DNA from: Ancylobacter dichloromethanicus
GTDB lineage: Bacteria; Pseudomonadota; Alphaproteobacteria; Rhizobiales; Xanthobacteraceae
Assembly: GCF_018390645.1 (NCBI RefSeq)
Contig: NZ_JAHBGC010000011.1
Coordinates: 177,370 to 237,184, forward strand
DNA length: 59,815 bases
Direction: 5' to 3'
Shown: positions 41,940-49,512 of the stretch, piece by piece
Numbering within the stretch: position 1 is the first letter of the stretch
Layout of the letters: the number at the start of each line of letters is the position of its first letter
Position numbers and translations under genes: made by a program
Notes under the pieces: generated by a model
Told to the model about the DNA's origin: nothing
What the model saw: the letters and a program-made list of their open reading frames with translations, nothing else
The model's database searches: none

Positions 41940-43382
41940 CTATAGGCTGATGCAGACGTATTTCACGTCGACATATTCCTCGATGCCGTATTTCGAGCCC
42001 TCGCGGCCGATGCCGGATTCCTTCACCCCGCCGAACGGCGCGACTTCCGTGGTGATGACCCCGGCATTGATGCCGACCTGCCCGTAGCGCAGAGTCTCCG
42101 AGACGCGGAAGGCGCGCGAGAGGTCGCTGGTGTAGAAATAGCAGGCGAGGCCGAACTCGGTGTCATTGGCGAGGCGCACCGCCTCCTCCTCGGTGTCGAA
42201 GCGGAACACCGGGGCGACCGGGCCGAAGATCTCCTCGCGGGCGAAGTTCATCTCGCGCGTCGCGCCGGCGATGACGGTGGGCTGGAAGAACTGGCCGCCG
42301 CGTTCGTGGCGCCCGCCGCCGGTGACCACCTTGCCGCCCTTGGCCAGCGCGTCGGCGATGAAGCCCTCGGTCTTGGTCACCGCCTTGTCGTCGATCAGCG
42401 GGCCCTGCACCACGCCATCCTCAAGCCCGGGGCCGACCTTCAGCTTCGCCGAGGCCTCGGCCAGCTTGGCGACGAAGGCGTCATAGATGCCGGCCTGGGC
42501 GTAGAAGCGGTTGGCGCAGACGCAGGTCTGGCCGGAATTGCGGTATTTCGAAGCGATGGCGCCCTCCACCGCCTTGTCGAGATCGGCGTCGTCGAAGACC
42601 AGGAACGGCGCGTTGCCGCCCAGCTCCATCGACACCCGCTTCACCGTGTCGGCGGCCTGCTTCATCAAGAGCTTGCCGATCGGGGTGGAGCCGGTGAAGG
42701 TGATCTTGCGCACGGCGGGGTTCGAGGTCATCTCGCCGCCAATGGCCGAGGCCGAGCCGGTGAGGATGTTGACCACGCCCTTGGGATAGCCGGCCTGTTC
42801 GCACAGCACGCCCCAGGCGAGACCGGAATAGGGGGTCTGGGTCGCGGGCTTCACCACCGAGGTGCAGCCGGTGGCCAGCGCCGGGCCGATCTTGCGCGCC
42901 AGCATCGAGGAGGGGAAGTTCCACGGCGTGATGGCGGCGACGACGCCGACCGCCTGCTTGGTGACGAGGATGCGCCGCTCGCCCCAGGGCGAGGGAATGA
43001 CGTCGCCATAGACGCGGCGGGCCTCTTCCGAGAACCACAGCACATAGGCGGCGCTGGCGCCGACCTCGCCCATGGATTCGGCCAGCGGCTTGCCCTGCTC
43101 GATGGTGAGCAGTTCGGCCAGCGCGCGCTGATTGTCCATGATGGCGGCATGCAGGCGCCGCAGCATTTTCGCGCGCTCATCCGCTGTGGTGCGCGAGAAG
43201 GTCTCGAAGGCGGTCTGCGCGGCGGCGATGGCGCGGCGGGCCTCGTCCGCGCCGGCATTGGGCACGGTGCCGATCACCTCGCCGGTGGCGGGATTGGTGA
43301 CGTCGATCGTGCCGCCGCCATCGGCGCCCACCCATTCGCCGTCGATGAAATTCGCGTCGCGCTTGAAATCCGCCCAGTTCAT
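41940..43382 (-). CDS. gabD: NAD(P)-dependent succinate-semialdehyde dehydrogenase-type enzyme
   Basis: Aldehyde dehydrogenase of the GabD type, 480 residues, oxidising succinate semialdehyde or a related omega-semialdehyde to the acid. Seen: general base Glu253 (SMELGGNAPF), nucleophile Cys287 (NSGQTCVCANR) and the GabD-like ITPWNFPSSMLARKIGPAL. The ATG complement 43380-43382 has GGAGAGGCGG upstream; the frame running to 43436 is less likely. It may use an aldehyde released by the neighbouring monooxygenase, but it has its own transcription signals. Confidence 0.88.
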   Translation of the reverse strand: MNWADFKRDANFIDGEWVGADGGGTIDVTNPATGEVIGTVPNAGADEARRAIAAAQTAFETFSRTTADERAKMLRRLHAAIMDNQRALAELLTIEQGKPLAESMGEVGASAAYVLWFSEEARRVYGDVIPSPWGERRILVTKQAVGVVAAITPWNFPSSMLARKIGPALATGCTSVVKPATQTPYSGLAWGVLCEQAGYPKGVVNILTGSASAIGGEMTSNPAVRKITFTGSTPIGKLLMKQAADTVKRVSMELGGNAPFLVFDDADLDKAVEGAIASKYRNSGQTCVCANRFYAQAGIYDAFVAKLAEASAKLKVGPGLEDGVVQGPLIDDKAVTKTEGFIADALAKGGKVVTGGGRHERGGQFFQPTVIAGATREMNFAREEIFGPVAPVFRFDTEEEAVRLANDTEFGLACYFYTSDLSRAFRVSETLRYGQVGINAGVITTEVAPFGGVKESGIGREGSKYGIEEYVDVKYVCISL

Positions 43383-43565
43383 GAGTTCCGCCTCTCCATC
43401 ATGGGGAGACTGATTCACCGATCGGGCTGATGTCACCCGACCGGATCAGGCCCCCGGGGCGCGGACCCTCCTGGCCGGCGCCGGCCAGCGCTATGTAGCG
43501 CCCGGCCGGGGCGCGGACAATCGCTCGGGCGTCACATCGGTTGTGAGGCGGCGGGCGGACGCGGC

Positions 43566-43925
43566 TCAGCCGCGGGTCACGTCGAGCAGCGGGGCGAAGC
43601 CACCGAAGATCATGCGCTGGCCGTCGAAAGGCATCTCGGTCGTCTCCTTCAGGCGCGGATCCTCCATGAACGCCTTCATGCCGGCGTCGCGGGCCTCGCG
43701 CGAGGGCCATTCGATCCAGGAGAACACCACCGTCTCCTCCGGCGTCGCCTTCACCGCCATGCGGAAATCGGTGACCTTGCCGTCGGGCACGTCGTCGCCC
43801 CAGTTCTCGGTGAGGCGCAACGCGCCATGGTCGAAGAAGATCGCTGCCGCCTTCTCGGCCACCGCGCGGTAGGCTTCCTTGTTGGCGGTGGGCACGGCGA
43901 TGATGAATCCGTCGATATAGCTCAT
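43566..43925 (-). CDS. DUF1428 family protein
   Basis: A 119-residue DUF1428 protein of the dimeric alpha/beta-barrel (ferredoxin-like) group, function unknown. Seen: N-terminal MSYIDGFIIAVPTANKEAYR, the central ENWGDDVPDGKVTDFRMAVKA and the end FDGQRMIFGGFAPLLD, all typical of the family. AGGAGGAAACC precedes the ATG complement 43923-43925. It lies 183 bp upstream of gabD on the same strand. Confidence 0.92.
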   Translation of the reverse strand: MSYIDGFIIAVPTANKEAYRAVAEKAAAIFFDHGALRLTENWGDDVPDGKVTDFRMAVKATPEETVVFSWIEWPSREARDAGMKAFMEDPRLKETTEMPFDGQRMIFGGFAPLLDVTRG

Positions 43926-44023
43926 GGTTTCCTCCTCATGCTGCCGGTGGGCAGGATGAGGATTTTGCCGGACTTCCGCAACGGCAGGGTGTCGGCGAAG
44001 GCCACCGGCTCCGTCAGGGGGCA

Positions 44024-44051
44024 CAAAAAAGCCCCGGCGCAGGGCCGGGGC
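44024..44051 (-). terminator. Rho-independent terminator of the Bax-inhibitor gene
   Basis: On the minus strand GCCCCGGC pairs with GCCGGGGC (44044-44051 with 44031-44038) and is followed by TTTTTT (complement of A6 at 44025-44030). Strong stem and T tract. Confidence 0.92.
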
Positions 44052-44080
44052 TTCTCGTATCAGCAGCGCTCTGGAGCGGC

Positions 44081-44860
44081 TCAGTTGTTGCGGTTGCCGA
44101 ACAGCTGGAGCAGCATCAGGAACATGTTGATGAAGTCGAGATACAGCGTCAGCGCGCCCATGATCGCCTTGCGACCGGCGACCACGTCGTCGTCGCCGGC
44201 GAAGTACATCTCCTTGATGCGCTGGGTGTCGTAGGCGGTGAGGCCCGCGAACACCAGCACGCCCACCACCGAGATGATGAACTGCAGCATCGTCGAGGCG
44301 AGGAAGATGTTCACCACCATCGCGACCAGGATGCCGATCAGGCCCATGATCAGGAACGAGCCGAGGCCCGACAGGCTGCGCGAGGTGGTGTAGCCGTAGA
44401 GGCTGAGGCCGCCGAACGCCGCCGCGGTGATGAAGAACACCCGCACGATGCTCTCATGCGTGTAGACCAGGAAGATGCTGGCCAGCGACACGCCGACGAG
44501 CGCGGCATAGACCCAGAAGATGCTCTGCGCGGCGCCGACGCTCAGCCGGTCGACCCGGAAGCTGAGGAACAGCACGGCGGCCAGCGGGGCGAACATCACC
44601 ACCCAGCGCAGCGGGCTGCCGAACAGCGTCGCGCCGAACTGCGTGAGGTAGATGCCGGCGAACTGGTATTCGGTCGGCGTGCTGGAGACGGAGAGCATGT
44701 AGATGCCCAGCGCCGCCGCGCCAGTGATGGCGAGGCCCAGCGTCATGTAGTTGTAGACGCGCAGCATATAGGCGCGCAGGCCCTGGTCGATGTCCGCCTG
44801 CGTCCGGCCCGCCGCCGCCCCGAAGCGCGGCACGGAGACGTTGCGGTTAAAATCGGACAT
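44081..44860 (-). CDS. Bax inhibitor-1/YccA family membrane protein
   Basis: A 259-residue BI-1 family protein with seven hydrophobic helices from about residue 38 onward; the last segment FINMFLMLLQLFGNRNN is typical of the bacterial group. Relatives are pH-sensitive calcium leak channels or FtsH modulators (YccA), so a role in envelope protein quality control or stress is possible. The ATG complement 44858-44860 is chosen with GAGAGGA upstream. It is followed by a strong terminator. Confidence 0.93.
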   Translation of the reverse strand: MSDFNRNVSVPRFGAAAGRTQADIDQGLRAYMLRVYNYMTLGLAITGAAALGIYMLSVSSTPTEYQFAGIYLTQFGATLFGSPLRWVVMFAPLAAVLFLSFRVDRLSVGAAQSIFWVYAALVGVSLASIFLVYTHESIVRVFFITAAAFGGLSLYGYTTSRSLSGLGSFLIMGLIGILVAMVVNIFLASTMLQFIISVVGVLVFAGLTAYDTQRIKEMYFAGDDDVVAGRKAIMGALTLYLDFINMFLMLLQLFGNRNN

Positions 44861-45014
44861 GGTCGAATCCTCTCCCGAAAACCCCGTAGCCCACCCCGCC
44901 ACCGGCGACATGCCGGGCGGCGTGGGAAGTCAGTGTGAATATGAGGGCGGTGCCCGCCTGCCGCAAGTGAAGTTTGCGACAGGAATGACGCTGCGGCAGT
45001 CCGTTTTGGCTCCG

Positions 45015-45033
45015 CCCCGCCCGCCGGGCGGGG
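45015..45033 (-). terminator. Hairpin after the YbbP-like gene
   Basis: CCCCGCCC (45015-45022) pairs with GGGCGGGG (45026-45033) across a GCC loop, 9 bp beyond the stop of the minus-strand gene; no T tract. Confidence 0.4.
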
Positions 45034-45042
45034 CGCGGAGGT

Positions 45043-47646
45043 TCACAGATTGCGCAGGATGCGCGCCGGCTTCTGCCCCAGCGCCCGCCAGGTGCCGACG
45101 AGGCCGAAGCCGACCGTGAGCACCAGCGCCACCGCCACCGCGCCCAGCGCCGCGCCGGTGGACCAGGCGAAGGCGAGCTTCATCACATAGACCACCACCA
45201 CATAGGCCGCCGCCGCGCCGGCCCCAACCGCCACCACGGCGGTGACGAGGCCGAGCGCGGCATATTCCAGCGCATAGGCGGCAATGAGCCGCGCCCGCGT
45301 GGCGCCGAGCGTCTTCAGGATCACCGCGTCGTAGACCCGGTGGTGCTGGCCCGCCGCCAGCGCCCCGGCGAGCACCAGCACGCTGGACAGCAGCGCGACG
45401 AGGCTGGCGCCGCGTATGGCGACGAGCAGGTTGCCGACGATCTCGCCGATCTGGGTCAGCGCCTCCTTCACCCGCACGGCGGTGATGGCCGGAAATTCGG
45501 TCGCCACCGCGCGGCCGAGGCTGCGCTCGCGCGCCACATCGCCGCCTTCCGGCAGGGTCAGCGTCGCCAGCGAGGTGTGCGGCGCGCCGGCGAAGGTGTT
45601 GGGCGAGAACACCATGACGAAATTGATGGCGAGCCGCTCCCATTCCACGTCGCGCAGATTGGCGATGGTGGCGGTGATCGAGCGGCCGAGCACGTTGACC
45701 GTCACCTCGTCGCCGATCTTCAGGCCGAAAGCGTCGGCGATCTCGCGCTCGAACGAGACCAGCGGCGGGCCGGCATAATCGGCCGGCCACCATTCGCCGG
45801 CGGCGAGGACGGAGCCCTCCGGCAGTTCCCGCGCATAGGTGACGCCGCGGTCGGAGGACAGCACCCAGGCGAATTCCGGCGGCGGATCGAGGCTTTCCAC
45901 CGGCCGCCCGCCAAGGGTGAGAATGCGCCCGCGCAGCATCGGCACGGTCTCGACCTCGCCCTGCGGCGCCTTCTCCCGGAGGAAGCGGGTGAAGGCCTCG
46001 GTCTCGTTGCTCTGGATGTCGAGGAAGAAGAAGCTCGGCGCCTCGGTCGGCAGGCGCGAGGTGAGCTCGCGCGTCAGGCTGCGGTCGATCAGCGCCAGCG
46101 TCACCAAGAGCGTCAGCCCGAGGCCGAGCGAGAGCACGATGGTCGGGGTCAGTGCCGCCGGGCGGTGGATGTTGGCGAGCGCCAGGCGCAGCGCGGTGGA
46201 GCGCGGGCGCGGCAGGCGGCGGGCAATGGCCATGATGCCGGCGCCGACCAGGCGCAGCACAATGAGCACGCTGGCCGCCGCGGCGAGATAGATCATCGCG
46301 ACATGGCGCTGTTCCGACGCATAGACGGCGAGGCCGGCCAGCGCGAGCACCGCCAGCGCGGTCAGCGCGATGTAGACGAGGCGCGGCCGGCGCCGCGCGC
46401 CCTCCACATGCTCGCGGAACAGCGCCGACACCGGCACGTCATGGGCGAGGCCCAGCGGCCACAGCGCGAAGGCGAGGGCGATCAGCGCGCCATAGGCCAG
46501 CGCCAGCGCGATGGCGCCGGGCTGCAGGCTCGGCTCGATGGGAATGGGCAGTAGATGGCCGAAGGCGGCATTGGCGAGGAAGGGCAGGGCGGAGCCGACC
46601 GCGATGCCGATGCCGATGCCGACCAGCGCGATCAGCCCGACCTCGGCGAGATAGATGCCGAACACCGTCAGCCCCGGCGCGCCGAGGCTCTTGAAGGTGG
46701 CGATGACGCCGCGCTTGGCGTCGAGATGGCTCTTCACCGCGTTGGCGACGCCCACCCCGCCGACCAGAAGGGCGGTGAGGCCGACCAGAGTGAGGTATTC
46801 GGTGAAGCGGCGGACGTTGTTCTCCAGCCGCGGGGCGGCGGCGTCGCGGGTGCGGGCCTCGAAGCCGGCTTCCGGCGCGCCGTGCTGCACCCGTTCGACA
46901 AACTGGGCGAGTTCGGCCGGGCGGTCCATCTTCACCCGGTAGTGCCAGCGCACCAGGCTGCCGGGCTGGAGCAACTGGGTCGCCCGCAGCGCGTCGAGCG
47001 ACACCATCAGCCGCGGGCCGAAGCCGATGCCGGTGGAGAGCAGGTCCGGCTCGCGCTCGATCGTGCCCTTGAGGACCAGCGTCGCCTCGCCGAGCTGGAA
47101 GCGATCGCCGGTCTTGATCTGCAGCCGGTCGGCGAGCGAGGGGTCGGCCAACGCGCCATAGGCGCCGTCCCCGGGGGCGAGGGCGGCGGCGAGGCTTTGC
47201 GCCGGCACGAGGTCGAGCGCGCCGACCATCGGGTAGGCGCCGTCCACCGCCTTCACCTCGGCCAGGGTGGCGTCGAGCGCGTCGCCCGTGCCGGCGCGGG
47301 CCATGGCGCGCAGTGTGGCGATGGTGGAAACCTTCCCGCCTGCGGCGATGAGGGCATATTCCTCCGGGCTGGCCTCGCGCTGCACCAGGGTGAAGGCGGC
47401 ATCGCCGCCGAGCAGGGTGGTGCCCTCGCGCGCCAGCCCGTCGGTCAGCGCGCGCGAAAACGCGCCGACGCCGGCGATGGCGGCGACGCCGAGCGCCAGG
47501 CAGGCGAGGAAGACGGCGAAGCCGCGCAGGCCGCCGCGCAGTTCGCGCAGGGCGAAGCGCAGCGGCAGGGTGCGGCGGTTCGGGCGGCGCAGCGGCGACG
47601 CGCGGCCGGCACCGGCGGCCGCGGCCGAGACCTGTTCGCTGTTCAT
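45043..47646 (-). CDS. FtsX-like ABC exporter permease (YbbP-like)
   Basis: An 867-residue permease with ten or so helices arranged as two FtsX/MacB-type units: one helix near residues 40-60, a large periplasmic domain, three helices near 260-360, a central pair, and a repeat of the plan ending near residue 850. This matches E. coli YbbP (about 800 residues). Its start overlaps the ATPase stop (ATGA). YbbAP-type systems stand beside the TesA esterase in many proteobacteria, as here, and may move hydrophobic compounds; the cargo is unknown. Confidence 0.9.
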   Translation of the reverse strand: MNSEQVSAAAAGAGRASPLRRPNRRTLPLRFALRELRGGLRGFAVFLACLALGVAAIAGVGAFSRALTDGLAREGTTLLGGDAAFTLVQREASPEEYALIAAGGKVSTIATLRAMARAGTGDALDATLAEVKAVDGAYPMVGALDLVPAQSLAAALAPGDGAYGALADPSLADRLQIKTGDRFQLGEATLVLKGTIEREPDLLSTGIGFGPRLMVSLDALRATQLLQPGSLVRWHYRVKMDRPAELAQFVERVQHGAPEAGFEARTRDAAAPRLENNVRRFTEYLTLVGLTALLVGGVGVANAVKSHLDAKRGVIATFKSLGAPGLTVFGIYLAEVGLIALVGIGIGIAVGSALPFLANAAFGHLLPIPIEPSLQPGAIALALAYGALIALAFALWPLGLAHDVPVSALFREHVEGARRRPRLVYIALTALAVLALAGLAVYASEQRHVAMIYLAAAASVLIVLRLVGAGIMAIARRLPRPRSTALRLALANIHRPAALTPTIVLSLGLGLTLLVTLALIDRSLTRELTSRLPTEAPSFFFLDIQSNETEAFTRFLREKAPQGEVETVPMLRGRILTLGGRPVESLDPPPEFAWVLSSDRGVTYARELPEGSVLAAGEWWPADYAGPPLVSFEREIADAFGLKIGDEVTVNVLGRSITATIANLRDVEWERLAINFVMVFSPNTFAGAPHTSLATLTLPEGGDVARERSLGRAVATEFPAITAVRVKEALTQIGEIVGNLLVAIRGASLVALLSSVLVLAGALAAGQHHRVYDAVILKTLGATRARLIAAYALEYAALGLVTAVVAVGAGAAAAYVVVVYVMKLAFAWSTGAALGAVAVALVLTVGFGLVGTWRALGQKPARILRNL

Positions 47647-48431
47647 GCGTCCGCCCCGGCCGGCGCTTCCTCGGGCTCCACCACGCCGGAGCGCAGCCGC
47701 ACGGTGCGGTCGCAGCGGCGGGCCAGCGTCGCGTCATGGGTGACGATGACCAGCGTGGCGCCGCGCCGCGCCTGTGCCTCGAACAGCAGGTCCATGATCT
47801 GCTTGCCGGTCGCCTCGTCGAGATTGCCGGTCGGCTCGTCGGCGACCAGGATGCGCGGCTCGGGCGCCAGCGCGCGGGCGACGGCGACGCGCTGCTGCTC
47901 GCCGCCGGAGAGCTGGGACGGGTAATGGTCGAGACGCTGGCCGAGGCCGACCGCGGTCAGCTCGGCGGCGGCGCGCTCGAAAGCATCGGCCCGGCCGGCG
48001 AGTTCCAGCGGCACGGCGACATTCTCCACCGCCGTCATGGTCGGGATGAGGTGGAAGGCCTGGAACACGATGCCGACATGGCGGCCGCGAAAGCGGGCGA
48101 GGGCGTCCTCGTCGAGCCCGGTCAGCTGCTGCCCCGCCACCTCGACCCGGCCGGCATCGGCGCGCTCTAGCCCGGCCAGCACCATCAGCAGGCTCGACTT
48201 GCCCGAACCGGAGGGCCCGACCAGGCCCACCGCCTCGCCCTGGGAGATGGCGAGCGACACGTTCTTGAGAATGTGCACGCGGGCCGCGCCGTTGCCGAGC
48301 GAGAGGTCGACGCCGTCGAGGCGGATGGCGGGTGCGGTGTTCTTGTCTGACGGCATCGTGTCCGAGGCTGAATTGACGAAAGGCGCGTCGACTGAAGGCA
48401 GGGTGGCAGAAGGGGTGGTGGCAGAAGGCAT
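47643..48431 (-). CDS. ABC exporter ATP-binding protein (YbbA-like)
   Basis: A LolD/MacB-type ATPase, 262 residues from the ATG complement 48429-48431, preceded by AAAGGG. About 35 N-terminal residues are Ser/Thr/Pro-rich with short repeats (ATTPSATLPS) and may be partly untranslated; an ATG at 48354-48356 would give 237 residues. Seen: Walker A GPSGSGKS, signature LSGGEQQR, Walker B ILVADEPTGN, VTHD. It overlaps the permease gene and diverges from the esterase gene. Confidence 0.92.
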   Translation of the reverse strand: MPSATTPSATLPSVDAPFVNSASDTMPSDKNTAPAIRLDGVDLSLGNGAARVHILKNVSLAISQGEAVGLVGPSGSGKSSLLMVLAGLERADAGRVEVAGQQLTGLDEDALARFRGRHVGIVFQAFHLIPTMTAVENVAVPLELAGRADAFERAAAELTAVGLGQRLDHYPSQLSGGEQQRVAVARALAPEPRILVADEPTGNLDEATGKQIMDLLFEAQARRGATLVIVTHDATLARRCDRTVRLRSGVVEPEEAPAGADA

Positions 48432-48537
48432 GGTGCCCTTTTCGCGTCTGGTCCGGTGCGGGAACGGCCTCGCCATTTTGCAGCCGGGATCTGGCGCACC
48501 ATATGCTGCGCTGCACCGCTTCCGAAAGGGTAGACCC

Positions 48538-49242
48538 TTGTCACGATTTCTCCATCGGCTCATCGCCTTCAGCGCCCTGGCCCTCTTCACCGGCGTGGCC
48601 GGCGCCCTCACGCCGGCGGCGGCCGAACCGCTGCGCATCGTGGCGTTGGGCGACAGCCTGACCGCCGGATTCGGCCTGCCGGCCAGCCAGTCGTTTCCGA
48701 CCCGCCTCGAAGCCGCGCTGCGGGCCAAGGGACACGAGGTTGTGATCGAGAATGCCGGCGTCTCCGGCGACACCACCAGCGCCGGCCTCGCCCGGCTCGA
48801 CTGGTCGGTGCCCGAGGGCACCGACGGCGTCATCCTCGAACTCGGCGCCAATGACGCGCTGCGCGGGCTCGATCCGGCAATTCCCGAACGTTCGCTCGGC
48901 GCCATTCTGGCGCGGCTGAAGGCGCGCGGCATTCCCGTGCTGATGGCCGGCATGCAGGCGCCGCCCAATTTCGGCGCCGCCTATCGGGCGCGCTTCGACC
49001 CGATCTATGAGCGGCTCGCCGCGCAGTATGATGTGGAACTCTACCCGTTCTTCCTCGACGGCGTGGCGGGCGAGACGGCGCTGAACCAGAAGGACGGCAT
49101 CCACCCCACCGCCGCCGGCGTCGAGGTCATCGTCGCGCGCATGCTGCCCGCAGTGGAGGCCTTTCTCGAAACGCTGAAGACGCCGTCGCCGGCCGCCGGC
49201 ACCCCCGCAGACACTGGCGCCGGCACCGGCGCGCCCGGCTAG
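48538..49242 (+). CDS. TesA-like SGNH esterase/lysophospholipase
   Basis: A secreted GDSL hydrolase of 234 residues starting at TTG 48538 behind AAAGGG. Residues 1-29 are a signal peptide (LIAFSALALFTGVAGA). Catalytic motifs: Ser40 in GDSLTAGFG, Asn in GANDALRG and the Asp/His pair in DGIHPTAAG. E. coli TesA, in the same divergent tesA/ybbAP setting, is a periplasmic thioesterase, arylesterase and lysophospholipase. A large palindrome follows immediately. Confidence 0.93.
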   Translation: MSRFLHRLIAFSALALFTGVAGALTPAAAEPLRIVALGDSLTAGFGLPASQSFPTRLEAALRAKGHEVVIENAGVSGDTTSAGLARLDWSVPEGTDGVILELGANDALRGLDPAIPERSLGAILARLKARGIPVLMAGMQAPPNFGAAYRARFDPIYERLAAQYDVELYPFFLDGVAGETALNQKDGIHPTAAGVEVIVARMLPAVEAFLETLKTPSPAAGTPADTGAGTGAPG

Positions 49243-49350
49243 AGCCTGATCCGATCAGGTTGAATCAACCTGATCGGATCAGGCTCTGAATTATCGATAG
49301 AGAACGTTTTACCGATCCGATTGCGATGCCATCAGATCGGAACGTGCTCT
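49241..49350. repeat. Dispersed palindrome, AGAGC...GCTCT family (copy 2)
   Basis: The first half (49241-49261 with 49267-49287) is a perfect 21-bp dyad with a 5-nt GAATC loop; the second half ends with GTGCTCT at 49350. Same organisation as 12687-12800. It begins at the tesA-like stop codon (shares the TAG) and probably acts as its transcript end. The rest of the gap to 49512 shows nothing beyond a short purine-rich ribosome site. Confidence 0.85.
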
Positions 49351-49512
49351 AGAGCCGCACCCCAGGGTGTTCCGGCGGCGGCCGGGGCGCCGGCCGGGGG
49401 TTCCAGAATAGCACGGAAGTGTGGCCGTCCGGTTCTCGACGCTGCGCGGGGGCTGGGGTATCGCTCGCCCCGGGGCGTTGTCCGTGCCGTGTTTTGCCTG
49501 TTCTGGGGGCGC

